NCBI GenBank assembly: GCA_050246995.1
Contig: JBFWVA010000009.1
Location: 1-64,000 of the forward strand
Direction: 5' to 3'
DNA length: 64,000 bases
Source: SHVO01 sp050246995
GTDB lineage: Bacteria; Pseudomonadota; Alphaproteobacteria; Rhodospirillales; Rhodospirillaceae
Below, piece after piece: positions 1 through 8,259 of this stretch; positions within the stretch are counted from its first letter, which is position 1; every line of letters begins with the position of its first letter. A program made the translations under genes and the position numbers. The notes beneath the pieces were generated by a model. That model made no database searches. It saw only the letters and a list, made by a program, of their open reading frames with translations, and was not told where the DNA came from.

Positions 1-2
1 TG

Positions 3-539
3 GTCGCCCAGGCCCGCCGGGAGGCCCCCGAGGTAGACTCTCTATTATGTGTGGACCCCCTGGAGACGGCGGCTGACAAATTGAGCGCCCTGGCCTGGCG
101 GACCCACGCCCGCGACCGCTCAGACCCCAAGGATGACCCGACCATCGTGCGCCACCTTCACGACCTGGCGCTCCTCAGATCCCAGGCCGAGGGAAACCCC
201 GCATTTGCCGACCTGGCGGCCCTTAACCTGGAGGCCGACGCTTCCCGCGCCAAGACCCCTGGGATGACCGGGATGGTCTTGGTCCGAGCCATGCTCGTGC
301 GGATCGGCTCGGACAAGCTCTGGCGGGAAGAATATGAAAGGTTCGTCGCCCAGGTCTCCTATGCGCCGGCGGGGGAGGAAATGACCTTCGACGGGGCGGT
401 GGAGGCTTGTCAGGGTCTCGTCGATTTCGTGTGTCAGCGGGACCGGGAGCAGGCCGCCGCGGAACTTCGCGACGCGACCGGCAAACCGTCGCTCGGCGGA
501 CTCAACATCAAGGACATGATCGAGGACGGACGAAAGTGA
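3..539 (+). CDS. AbiEii/AbiGii-type nucleotidyltransferase toxin, 5'-truncated by window edge
   Basis: The frame is open from the first bases of the window, so the GTG at 51 is probably internal and the true start lies outside. The visible C-terminal part reads ETAADKLSALAWR, then RDRSDPKDDP and VRHLHDLALL. This is the helical C-terminal signature of AbiEii-type nucleotidyltransferases, the toxin half of type IV toxin-antitoxin systems of the AbiE kind. The nucleotidyltransferase catalytic motif and any abiEi antitoxin gene would lie to the left, unseen. The gene is the last one before the tRNA-Gly fragment at 786-829, which suggests it is cargo at the right end of an integrated element. Family assignment is fairly sure; activity cannot be judged. 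Confidence 0.75.
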   Translation, partial: VAQARREAPEVDSLLCVDPLETAADKLSALAWRTHARDRSDPKDDPTIVRHLHDLALLRSQAEGNPAFADLAALNLEADASRAKTPGMTGMVLVRAMLVRIGSDKLWREEYERFVAQVSYAPAGEEMTFDGAVEACQGLVDFVCQRDREQAAAELRDATGKPSLGGLNIKDMIEDGRK

Positions 540-660
540 GTCACACGCACTTGCTTTAGGGCGACCAATACATGAAAGTCCGACTGCATTGATAAAAGCG
601 AATGGATGCGAAAAGAGATTTGACTCCTCAGTCGATGTCAGAAAGTGCGCGCTCGATTTT

Positions 661-723
661 TTGGCACAATTTGGCACAAAAGTTTGGAATCTCGGCGACA
701 CTCAGAGACTCATTGCGACACTC
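661..723. repeat. Two pairs of short direct repeats beside the tRNA scar
   Basis: TTGGCACAA occurs at 661-669 and 671-679 (10-bp period). GCGACACTC occurs at 695-703 and 715-723 (20-bp period). Both pairs lie in a non-coding stretch 60-170 bp left of the tRNA-Gly fragment. Whole-turn spacing next to an attachment site is what integrase arm-type or excisionase sites look like. That role is inference. Confidence 0.5.
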
Positions 724-785
724 TAAGACACTGAAAAAATTCGATGTCGGCGAATCGCAAATGATTTCAAAGAGGCCAGATTCGA

Positions 786-829
786 CTTCCAAGCTTATGA
801 CGAGGGTTCGATTCCCTTCACCCGCTCCA
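786..829 (+). mobile_element. 3' fragment of tRNA-Gly(UCC), probable attR of an integrated element
   Basis: The 44 bases run from the anticodon loop (CTTCCAA, anticodon TCC at 788-790) through the 3' anticodon strand, variable loop, T arm (GAGGG-TTCGATT-CCCTT), acceptor strand CACCCGC, discriminator T and encoded CCA at 827-829. Upstream of the loop the sequence no longer pairs: TTCGA cannot form the anticodon stem with GCTTA. There is no D arm or 5' acceptor strand. This is therefore not a working tRNA. It is the duplicated 3' end left when an element integrates into a tRNA gene. The orientation places the element to the left and predicts an intact tRNA-Gly(UCC) at its far end. Confidence 0.75.
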
Positions 830-1245
830 ACTTCCAATCCGCAGCGAACCCTTGATTCCTTTATTGCGGCCTTCGGCCGCGCGCTATGCGCGCCGAGCGG
901 CGATCACGGCCGCTCACGCGCTCCAGTTCCCAATCATCGGCGAGCCCTCGGTCCTTTTTAATACAACCTTCCGCCCCGGGGCTCCGCTTTGCTCGCCCCG
1001 CCAGCGATCCGTTCGGCGTCTCCAAGTCCCGATTCGATCAGCGCCCTTGAGGCAGACGATCACAACGGTAAGTAGTAAATACTCGAAATTTATTTATAGG
1101 GATTTTCCCAATTCTTGATTGAAAAGCAGTAGACACCAGACAAATTAGAGCGAGAAATTAACCAATCCGAATAAATCTTAAGAGAAAAGAAAAGAGTTCC
1201 TCGATAGAAGCAGCACAACTATTACCTGTTTTTCTCGAGGTCTCC
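830..1245. other. Non-coding stretch between att scar and polysaccharide locus
   Basis: No convincing gene is seen. The left half holds GC-rich inverted repeats, such as a GCGGCC/GGCCGC hairpin at 866-880 and a CGGGGC...GCCCCG hairpin near 976-1000. The right half (about 1070-1220) is clearly more AT-rich than the rest of the window and should contain the promoter of the priming transferase at 1246. No confident -35/-10 pair could be picked. Confidence 0.5.
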
Positions 1246-2748
1246 ATGGCGGGGTTACCGGACGATTTTACGGCGGGGCGTTTTTCCGATGACCAGCTAA
1301 CGGGGCTGACCACCGAGGGTCGCAAGCTGCGCCGACAGGGTTGGCTCGCGGCGTGGCTGTTGGTGATGCGTATCGCCGACCTCGTAGTGATCTGGCTGGC
1401 CGGCCTCACCGCCCATTGGGGCCGTTTCGGCTTAGTCCCAGTGCCGGGCCTCGGAATGCTTTCCTTGACCTTCGCCGTCATGATGTCGGCCGTCGTGTTT
1501 AACCTCGGCCGGGCCTATTCAGCCGGCGAGGCGGATAATTTCTGGGCTTCGGCCAGCCGGGTACTCGGCCAATGGACGCTCGTCTGCCTGTTGCTGATCG
1601 CCGCGGTGTTCTTGGCGGGCATGGGCGAGAGTTATTCGCGCGGTTGGGCCACTTTGTGGATGATCATCGCCGCACTCGGCCTTGTCGGCGTGCGCGCGGT
1701 CGGCGCGACGCTCATGCGCCGGGCGCGCGGCCGGGGCAGTCTAGTCACTCGCGTCGCCATCATCGGCGGCGATAAGAGCGGGTTGCAGCTCTATCACTAT
1801 CTAAAACAGCAAGGAAAGCACATCGAGGTGGTCGGGGTTTATGACGACCGCTTCGCCCGCCTGCAGGACCATGCGCAAGCACAGGGCGTCACACTTCTGG
1901 GCACCGCGCAAGATTTCCTAAAAAGGGCCAGATACGAAAGCGTCGATTGTGTCGTTATCAATTTGCCGTGGTCGAGCGAGCACCGTGTGCGCGAGATGGT
2001 CGAGGTGCTGCAGGAACTGGCCATCGAAGTACAGATTTGCCCGGAAGGGCTGAATTTCGTGGTGCAGAGCTTTCCGCTGCTGAAGAATTCCATCGCCACC
2101 ACGCTCGGGGGCCTGCCGATGTTTAGTGTGTCGCGCCGCCCGCTCGACGGTTGGGGCTGGCTGATCAAGGATATCGAGGACCGAATCCTGATCACGCTTC
2201 TTGCGCCGTTGGTCATCCCGCTTTGCCTGGTGATCGCACTGGCGGTCAAGTTCGACAGCCCTGGCCCGGTCCTGTTCCGTCAGCGCCGCAAGGGATTCAA
2301 CGGCCGCGAGTTCATGGTGTACAAATTCCGCACGATGCGTGCCGCGGATAGTGTGCCGACCGGCGTCACTAAGGCGACCTTGCGCGACGACCCGCGCGTT
2401 ACCTTCGTCGGAAATATTCTGCGCCGCACTAGTCTCGATGAGCTACCGCAGCTGATCAACGTGCTGCGCGGCGAAATGTCGATCATCGGCCCCCGCCCGC
2501 ATGCGGTCGATCATGACGAGCAGTTTGCCCGCACAATCCGCCAATATTATTCCCGCCATCGTGTGCGCCCGGGCATCACCGGTTGGGCGCAAGTCAATGG
2601 CCTACGCGGCACCATCGAGGAAGACATTCAGATTCGCCGCCGCGTTGCCCATGATCTCTGGTACATCGAGAACTGGTCGATCTTCTTCGATCTGCGCATT
2701 CTGTTGATGACGCCCTTTGTGGGACTGGTCAACCGCAACGCCTATTGA
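1246..2748 (+). CDS. Undecaprenyl-phosphate hexose-1-phosphate transferase (WcaJ/ExoY-type priming enzyme)
   Basis: A polyprenyl glycosylphosphotransferase that transfers a sugar-1-phosphate from a nucleotide sugar to undecaprenyl phosphate at the inner membrane, the first step of repeat-unit synthesis. Four N-terminal membrane segments (about 34-54, 71-88, 111-126, 135-156) lead to a cytosolic Rossmann-like region starting AIIGGDKSG (about 171). A fifth hydrophobic segment (about 314-334) opens the catalytic domain, with KFRTM (360-364), the catalytic DE pair in DELPQ (398-402) and GPRP (415-418). The length of 500 fits large WcaJ-type enzymes. The sugar cannot be read from the sequence; glucose is usual. 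It stands alone on plus, convergent with the minus-strand operon that ends at 2799. Confidence 0.9.
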   Translation: MAGLPDDFTAGRFSDDQLTGLTTEGRKLRRQGWLAAWLLVMRIADLVVIWLAGLTAHWGRFGLVPVPGLGMLSLTFAVMMSAVVFNLGRAYSAGEADNFWASASRVLGQWTLVCLLLIAAVFLAGMGESYSRGWATLWMIIAALGLVGVRAVGATLMRRARGRGSLVTRVAIIGGDKSGLQLYHYLKQQGKHIEVVGVYDDRFARLQDHAQAQGVTLLGTAQDFLKRARYESVDCVVINLPWSSEHRVREMVEVLQELAIEVQICPEGLNFVVQSFPLLKNSIATTLGGLPMFSVSRRPLDGWGWLIKDIEDRILITLLAPLVIPLCLVIALAVKFDSPGPVLFRQRRKGFNGREFMVYKFRTMRAADSVPTGVTKATLRDDPRVTFVGNILRRTSLDELPQLINVLRGEMSIIGPRPHAVDHDEQFARTIRQYYSRHRVRPGITGWAQVNGLRGTIEEDIQIRRRVAHDLWYIENWSIFFDLRILLMTPFVGLVNRNAY

Positions 2749-2798
2749 TCGGCACGGCGTAACGTTCCGCACCAGCTTCGCTGTAACGGCGTCTTGGG

Positions 2799-3185
2799 TT
2801 ACTTCGATGAGAGTCCCGGTTTGGACTTTGCCTTCGCGCGGCTCAGTGCCGCCTGGTCGGCCTGTTGCTGGCGGTTCTGTGTGCGAAGACAGGACTCGAG
2901 GACCTGGTAATCTCCGTCCCCTTCCGTTTTCGCCTCATAACTGCAATCGTCCTGAATGGATGCGAGTGTCGACAGCCACATGCGACGGACTGCATCCAGC
3001 GCCTCGCTCTGTGACGCCACGCATGCCGCCTTGGTCTCAGGCGAGAAACCTTCCACCGTGGTAGCCCGGCTGTTGCAAAGTCCGTCGAGGTCGTAGCGCG
3101 GCGGACGCGCGTCGGCGAAGACGGGCGCGGCGTGGACGCCCGCGGCAGCCAGCGCCAGTCCAAAGGTCAGGGTGCGGATGCGCAT
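2799..3185 (-). CDS. Small exported protein of unknown function at the end of the exopolysaccharide operon
   Basis: A 128-residue protein with a clear signal peptide (hydrophobic to about residue 18, then HAAPVFADA) and a mature part of about 100 residues. It has four cysteines (CNS, AACVAS, DDCSY, ESCLR), consistent with two disulfides, and a polar lysine-rich tail. The ATG is preceded by a good GGAGGG ribosome site inside the end of the flippase gene, which it overlaps by 19 bp, so it is probably co-transcribed as the last gene of the wza-wzy-GH44-wzx operon. The Cys pattern loosely recalls LprI-type lysozyme-inhibitor-like proteins, but this is not strong enough to name it. Confidence 0.7.
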   Translation of the reverse strand: MRIRTLTFGLALAAAGVHAAPVFADARPPRYDLDGLCNSRATTVEGFSPETKAACVASQSEALDAVRRMWLSTLASIQDDCSYEAKTEGDGDYQVLESCLRTQNRQQQADQAALSRAKAKSKPGLSSK

Positions 3186-4459
3186 GGCGCCCTCCAGGGC
3201 ACAATACCGAGTGCACGGCGCGCAGCGATTGCCGCGCCAACTCCGTTTGCCAGGATTGCCAGCGTGGTGGCTAGAGCCGCGCCATCATTGAGCCAATAAG
3301 GCGACAAGAGAGCGCAACTCGTCAGCAGCACCGTCATGGCGATCATGTTGACCCGGCGCAGATCGGCGAGATGGCCGGTCATGCCGAGGAGTTCAGGCAA
3401 TGCGGTGAAGCAGGCCGCACCGAACTGCCCAAGAGCGAGGATGCGTAATGTCGAAGCGCCGTCCGAAAAGCCGTCTCCCAGAAATCCCAAAAGAAGTTCA
3501 GGCGCTATCAGCATGGCAAACACCGGCCCTGCCGTCAGCACCAGTCCCAGCAACACAGCATGGCGTGCCGCCAGCGCCAAGCCCGCCCGGTTACCGGCGG
3601 CATGCAGTCCAGCGAAAGTCGGCGCGGCCATGCTGGCTACGCCAGAGATCAGCACATTGGTGAGGAGAGCGACCCGCCACGCCACGGCGAATAGGCCGAC
3701 GCGGGCGCTGTCGGCTGTCATGCCGAGGATCAGTACCGGTACGGATGAGATCGCAAGCTGCGTCAGCTCCAGGGTAAACAGCGACAGGCCCGGCATCAGC
3801 AGAGGCGCCGATGGCATGCCGGGTTCGGCGCGTTCGGCGAAACGTAGCACCAATAAAGTTCCGATAGTGGCGGCCGCGGCAAAGCAGGCGGCGATCAGCA
3901 ACACGGTATTGGCGACACCGCCCGGCATCAGCCAGGTCACGCCGCAGAACAGCGCGGGCCATAGCCAAGAATAGATCATCTGGCTGAATCCGATCCGTTT
4001 CAGCCCGGCCAAAGCGCCGCCAGCCGCCGTGGATAGGTTCTGGGGCACGATCGCCAGCGCGCCCAGCATGATGGGGTAAGCGAGGTCCGGCTTGTCGAGA
4101 ATGAAAGTGGCCAGCGGATCGGCGGCTAGCGCCAGAGCGGTGGCAACGAGTGCCGATGCGCAAAGGATCAACAGATACCCGCGCCCGATAATGCGTCGCA
4201 CATCTCCCGAACGATTCTCCGCGCGGGCCACAGCCACCTCCCGCGTCATCGCCTTGTCGATGCCGATCCGGCCGACGCCCGACAGCAGGGTCATCAGGCT
4301 GAAGACGATATAGAAGTCGCCCGTCTGCGCGACGCCTAGCCGAGCCGCCACCAGCAAGTGAAAGCCGTACCGGCTCGGCACATCGATCAGTCGAACAGCG
4401 ACGCTGACTACCGATCCGCGCAATAACCCGCGGCCGATGCCGTCATTTCTTTCAGCCAT
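3167..4459 (-). CDS. wzx: Polysaccharide repeat-unit flippase (Wzx/PST-type)
   Basis: A polytopic inner-membrane protein of about 430 residues with some 12 hydrophobic segments. The N-terminal GLLRGSVVSVAVRLIDVPSR and early FYIVFSLMTLL are typical of the MOP/PST oligosaccharide flippases that move undecaprenyl-linked repeat units to the periplasm. The ATG at 4459 is chosen over a TTG at 4477 because it begins a normal hydrophilic N-terminus (MAERND). It overlaps the stop of the GH44 gene by 8 bp. Its place between a polymerase and a small exported protein in one operon supports a Wzx/Wzy-dependent pathway. Confidence 0.85.
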   Translation of the reverse strand: MAERNDGIGRGLLRGSVVSVAVRLIDVPSRYGFHLLVAARLGVAQTGDFYIVFSLMTLLSGVGRIGIDKAMTREVAVARAENRSGDVRRIIGRGYLLILCASALVATALALAADPLATFILDKPDLAYPIMLGALAIVPQNLSTAAGGALAGLKRIGFSQMIYSWLWPALFCGVTWLMPGGVANTVLLIAACFAAAATIGTLLVLRFAERAEPGMPSAPLLMPGLSLFTLELTQLAISSVPVLILGMTADSARVGLFAVAWRVALLTNVLISGVASMAAPTFAGLHAAGNRAGLALAARHAVLLGLVLTAGPVFAMLIAPELLLGFLGDGFSDGASTLRILALGQFGAACFTALPELLGMTGHLADLRRVNMIAMTVLLTSCALLSPYWLNDGAALATTLAILANGVGAAIAARRALGIVPWRAPCASAP

Positions 4460-6086
4460 GATCGCCGCGCAGCACAAACAAGGTCACGCTTTGCGCTGGC
4501 AGGGCGATCGTGCCGTTGTTAGGGCGCACTGCGGGCTTAGCCGACAAATTGCCAGCGGCAAGTTGCCAGACCTCGGCATCCGTCTTGCTAGAGAAATTGG
4601 CCAGATCAAGCTTGATCGGAACGGCGGCGTCGAGCTGCTTGTTGATCACCATCAGGGTCAGCGCGCCGTCCTTGCGCAAGGCGGCGAACGCCGACACCTT
4701 ATCTGGATCCGGGGTTCGCGCCCGCACGCTAACCTCGCCGAACGTCGAGTTCTTACCGTCGTAATTTCGATAGAGCTTGAAGGCCACGTAAGGAGGACTA
4801 CCGGTCGGCGGCGTCGCCCAACGCGCTGCCATATCCAGCCCCTCGCGTCCGAAGATGCCCAGGATGTCGGCCTGGGTGGTGGCGCCGTTCATGGTGTCTT
4901 CGGCACCCCAGTTATATTCGGTGATAGCGATGGGTGTGCCGGGATAATAATAAGTATCGACCCATTTGCGCAGGGTCGGTATCAGCGCCACCACAGCATT
5001 GATCCATGTCGGATTCTTATATGTGGTGTCCCACAAATCGCGTGTCGAGCGATTGCGCATCAGCTCGATGCGGGGCGAGGAGCTGTTCTCCTTGTCGTCA
5101 TATTCGCCGCCCTGCGGATAATAGTGCACGCTGACGACGTCCACCGGCCGGCCGGCCTGCTTCCACTGCGTGAGCAGCCATGGCAGATAGTCCATGCCTT
5201 TTGTTTGGCTGATCCGGTCGGGCGCGCGGTCGTAGCCGTGCTCCGCCGAGTATTGCTGATCGAAGCCGCTATAGCGATAGCCGGTCCAGCCCCACTCCTC
5301 CGGGGCGACAATGCGTGCCGCCGGATCTATGGATTTGACCATGGCGGCGTAATTCTTGACCAAATCCGCCACCTCCTGCGCATGAGCGCCGATCGGCCGG
5401 ACATGGTTATGCATCTCGTGCCAAGCGCTCGGCTCGTTATCCATAATGTAGTAGCGGATGCCATCCTTGTCGGCGGTGCCCCATTTAGCCACCAGACTGC
5501 GGACCCATTCTTCCTGATTCTGAAGGCTATCAGGCTGGGCCGCGTCGTTCGGATCGTTTCCGGTAATGCGGACGCCGTCCAGCGTCTTCCCGTTGCCGGC
5601 CTCGGCAAAGCCGTTCTCGTCGAAATCCTCTTGCAAGCCGTACGTACCGATCGAGAAGGCAGCCAACGGCTTACGGTTGCGGTCGAGTTTAGCCACCCAA
5701 CCGATCATCGGCACCGTCATCATCGGCTGAGCGCCGGCTGCCTTAGTCAACGCGGCGAAGCTTTCGCCATGTTGATCGAAGATGTCGTCGCCAGCGGCCA
5801 GGCTTTCATAGAACCAGTCCCTGCCGGCGCTGCGGGCATTGATGCGCCAGTTATACATGCTGGCGCTGTTCCCCCCGGAGCGGTTGAGCGGCACGTTTAA
5901 CTCAGCGAGCTGCGCCGTGGTGGCGTAATTGAGGCCGTAGATCAGCGGACTGATCGGTTTTTTGTCGGCTGCGGCATCGACCGACACCGTGACCACAATA
6001 CTCGGTTCGGCGGCGGAGGTTTTGGCCGTCCAAGCGGGCACGGCCAATGCCAGCAGCAAAAGCGGGAAGAACGCGCGTGGAGTCAT
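4452..6086 (-). CDS. Exported glycoside hydrolase family 44 endoglucanase
   Basis: A GH44-type retaining endo-beta-1,4-glucanase/xyloglucanase. The ATG at 6086 overlaps the polymerase stop as ATGA, giving 544 residues. A signal peptide (FFPLLLLALAVPAWTA) is followed by the family start SPLIYGLNYA and NRSGGNSASMYNW. The acid/base Glu is in MDNEPS (E218) and the nucleophile in ITEYNWG (E390), so both catalytic residues are kept. The C-terminal beta domain ends LFVLRGDHG. Both neighbours overlap it by a few bases, so it is translated with the flippase and polymerase. A cleavage or release enzyme for the exported polymer is a reasonable inference, hinting at a beta-1,4-glucan-like backbone. Confidence 0.9.
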   Translation of the reverse strand: MTPRAFFPLLLLALAVPAWTAKTSAAEPSIVVTVSVDAAADKKPISPLIYGLNYATTAQLAELNVPLNRSGGNSASMYNWRINARSAGRDWFYESLAAGDDIFDQHGESFAALTKAAGAQPMMTVPMIGWVAKLDRNRKPLAAFSIGTYGLQEDFDENGFAEAGNGKTLDGVRITGNDPNDAAQPDSLQNQEEWVRSLVAKWGTADKDGIRYYIMDNEPSAWHEMHNHVRPIGAHAQEVADLVKNYAAMVKSIDPAARIVAPEEWGWTGYRYSGFDQQYSAEHGYDRAPDRISQTKGMDYLPWLLTQWKQAGRPVDVVSVHYYPQGGEYDDKENSSSPRIELMRNRSTRDLWDTTYKNPTWINAVVALIPTLRKWVDTYYYPGTPIAITEYNWGAEDTMNGATTQADILGIFGREGLDMAARWATPPTGSPPYVAFKLYRNYDGKNSTFGEVSVRARTPDPDKVSAFAALRKDGALTLMVINKQLDAAVPIKLDLANFSSKTDAEVWQLAAGNLSAKPAVRPNNGTIALPAQSVTLFVLRGDHG

Positions 6087-7405
6087 GCGGCTTCCTTCGG
6101 CCAATCAGATCCGTGTTGCTGCAACCACAACCAGACATAGGCGAAGATGGCCAGGATCACAGCGGTTTCGCCGGGCGTCAACGTGGGGGGGTAAAGGTTG
6201 GAGATCAACAGCACGTAAAGCAGATAATCCCGCAGGCTTCCGAGAAAATGGCTGTCTATCTGCGGTCGCAGGGCGCGCTCATAGAGAAGCAGGCCGCGCA
6301 GCTCGTAGAACAGGAACAGCACGGCGCCGATCACGCCGAATTCGAAGATGACACCCAGCCACGTGATATCGGCCAAAAAGAAGAAGTGGTCGAAGAAAGA
6401 CGACAGACTGTCACTGCTGGTCGGACTGATAGTGCCGACGCCGAACAGCCAGCGCATCGCGGAAATGCCAAGAAAACTTGATGCTTTCATGATGGTCGCG
6501 AAGCGCAGATCAAAGCCCGTGGACACGCTGTCGCTGAGCATGGCGCCGATATTGCCGAAAGCGAGCAGGCCTAGTACCGCCGCGAGGGCGATGCCCGAGA
6601 TGAAGTAGCGCAAGAAACCACGGGTGGCGAAGAAAGTGTTTATGACGATCACGCTCAGGATCCCGGCCGTCATCGCTCGGAACTTGACCAGCGTTACGGC
6701 CAGGGCGATGCCGGCCACCACCGCGAGGAGCGAACTCAACCGCGGGTCACGCAGAAAGCGGCGATAATAGTAGAAGATCGCGATAATTCCGAAAAACATC
6801 GGCAAGCGGATCCGGTTGCCGCGATGGTCGTTCGAGAAGAGCGGCCCACCGCCTTCGGGATAATGCTCATTGTACCAGCTTTGCGGAATTACCGCCCAGA
6901 GGATCACCAGGCTGGCGAAGGTGATGAGGCCGCAGAGCAGAAATCCTGTCTGTAGCTCCCGCAAAGTCGGCTGCAGCATTAGCAGCAAGCCCAGGAAAGA
7001 GAAGAAATAGAGCATCGGCAAAAGCTTCACCTGGGCCGTCAGACCGGTGAAAAAGTCTTGGTTGAAATAGAAGATGCTGGCAAAGCTCGGCACGATCGTC
7101 AACCAAAGGAAGGACAGCATGACCTGACGCGCCATCGGCGCCATCGGATAGCGGAACACCACCAGCGCTAATGGCAACGAGAGGATGGGAAACGCTTTGG
7201 ACAGGGCCCAGAGCGGCATCAGATCGCGCATGTAATGGAAGATCTGGCCAAACATCGGCAACGCCGCCAACAGGACGGCGATCACACCTGCCCGCGACGG
7301 CGTCATGTCAGCATTCGCCGGGATCGGCCCCCGCGTATATGTCCGGAGCTCGCCGGCCTCGTCCCATTGTTGGGGAGGAAGAGGGTCGGCGGCGATCTGG
7401 CTCAC
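6083..7405 (-). CDS. O-antigen polymerase/ligase-type exopolysaccharide polymerase (Wzy-like)
   Basis: A 440-residue inner-membrane protein with roughly 10-12 hydrophobic segments and a large central polar loop (about residues 175-215, WYNEHYPEGGGPLF then NDHRGNRIRLP). This is the layout of Wzy/WaaL proteins, which polymerise lipid-linked repeat units in the periplasm. Wzy proteins share little sequence, so the call rests on topology and neighbours. The start is GTG and overlaps the wza stop as GTGA; the stop overlaps the GH44 start as ATGA. It belongs to the five-gene operon 8130-2799. Confidence 0.8.
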   Translation of the reverse strand: MSQIAADPLPPQQWDEAGELRTYTRGPIPANADMTPSRAGVIAVLLAALPMFGQIFHYMRDLMPLWALSKAFPILSLPLALVVFRYPMAPMARQVMLSFLWLTIVPSFASIFYFNQDFFTGLTAQVKLLPMLYFFSFLGLLLMLQPTLRELQTGFLLCGLITFASLVILWAVIPQSWYNEHYPEGGGPLFSNDHRGNRIRLPMFFGIIAIFYYYRRFLRDPRLSSLLAVVAGIALAVTLVKFRAMTAGILSVIVINTFFATRGFLRYFISGIALAAVLGLLAFGNIGAMLSDSVSTGFDLRFATIMKASSFLGISAMRWLFGVGTISPTSSDSLSSFFDHFFFLADITWLGVIFEFGVIGAVLFLFYELRGLLLYERALRPQIDSHFLGSLRDYLLYVLLISNLYPPTLTPGETAVILAIFAYVWLWLQQHGSDWPKEAA

Positions 7406-8130
7406 TGCGGGGTGACGAACGCGTTAGGATTTTGAGAGTTGATCGTGTAGCTGAAGCCGCGTTGGAACGGGAGCATCTTATTGATGTATTGATCGATCCA
7501 CAGATTGGCTTCGGCAACGGAGGTCTTGGGAATGAAAATACTGTCCAAAGGCCGCAGCGCGATCGCTTGGCTCTTGTCGCCGGTATGAATCAGTTTTTCG
7601 AGATCGACCACCTTTAACAACGGCGTGCCGTCCGCGCCTCGCCGGATTATGACCGCCTGGCTGGTGCGCGCCGTGTCGAGCGCGCCGCCTGCCGCGATCA
7701 CGGCCTGCAGCGGGTCCATCTTGTTCTGGAGCGGAATGGGACCAGGCGTCTTCACCTCGCCGCCGACATAGACAACTTGGGAATAGCGCCTGATGCTGAC
7801 CGATACAGAGGGGTTGCGCGCAACTTTCCGGTCGGTGAGCGCCTGCGAGATGGCTTCCTCGACCTGGGTAGAGGTTTTACCGGCGGTCGAGACGGTGCCC
7901 GCAACCGGCAAGGTAAAGTTGCTATCGGGACCAACCGGCCCTTCGTAATTCAACTCAGCATTGAAGGGGAACACCACCGAAAGCTCATCCCCAGGGCCGA
8001 CGACATAGGGCGGCGGCAATTCGGCGGAAGCCTCGAAGGCCTCCGGTTGCTGAAACCGTGGAGACACTTCAGCGCAAGCGGCGAGGAAGAATGCCGAAAT
8101 CATCACCGTGGCGTGGACAAAATGCTTCAT
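7402..8130 (-). CDS. wza: Polysaccharide export lipoprotein (Wza/OPX family)
   Basis: The outer-membrane polysaccharide exporter. The signal peptide ends in the lipobox LAAC (Cys19). The poly_export domain follows: YVVGPGDELSVVFPFN, then GPVGPDSNFTLPVAGTV, then one SLBB-type beta-grasp segment (VVYVGGEVKTPGPIPLQ, with AVIAAGGALDTA). At 242 residues it is shorter than enteric Wza (about 380) and may lack the C-terminal membrane-spanning helix. The last residues (MLPFQRGFSYTIN) recall the short C-terminal stretch of GumB-like proteins. It is the first gene of the minus-strand operon, divergent from the co-polymerase gene. Confidence 0.9.
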   Translation of the reverse strand: MKHFVHATVMISAFFLAACAEVSPRFQQPEAFEASAELPPPYVVGPGDELSVVFPFNAELNYEGPVGPDSNFTLPVAGTVSTAGKTSTQVEEAISQALTDRKVARNPSVSVSIRRYSQVVYVGGEVKTPGPIPLQNKMDPLQAVIAAGGALDTARTSQAVIIRRGADGTPLLKVVDLEKLIHTGDKSQAIALRPLDSIFIPKTSVAEANLWIDQYINKMLPFQRGFSYTINSQNPNAFVTPQ

Positions 8131-8259
8131 GGTGAGAGCCTAAGGAGAGAAGCTTTATTTTCGATAAAGATCGATTTTCGATCTGACTAAATACACGCTT
8201 TTTCAATAACTCCCCCCTTACGGTCAATCTAGCCAACTGTCTATTTTTTAGAAGTAACG
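8131..8259. promoter_or_regulatory. Divergent promoter region of the exopolysaccharide locus
   Basis: The 129-bp spacer separates wza (minus) from the co-polymerase gene (plus), so it must drive both arms. It is more AT-rich than its surroundings and contains near-repeats GATAAAGATCGAT and GATTTTCGATCT around 8163-8184, possibly an operator. No promoter hexamers were assigned with confidence. Confidence 0.4.

Noticed and set aside
661..680. Possible sigma-54 promoter (TGGCAC...TGGCAC)
   Set aside because: The distance between GG and GC elements is one base short of the required spacing and there is no gene at the proper distance. It is better explained as a direct repeat.
602..961. Open frame across the tRNA-Gly fragment
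   Set aside because: Its C-terminal part is only a translation of the tRNA 3' end and GC hairpins. It has no ribosome site and no family likeness.
4437..5900. Long plus-strand frame of 487 codons
   Set aside because: It is fully antisense to the GH44 endoglucanase, which has domain and catalytic motifs and stop-start overlaps with neighbours. The antisense product is unlike any protein.
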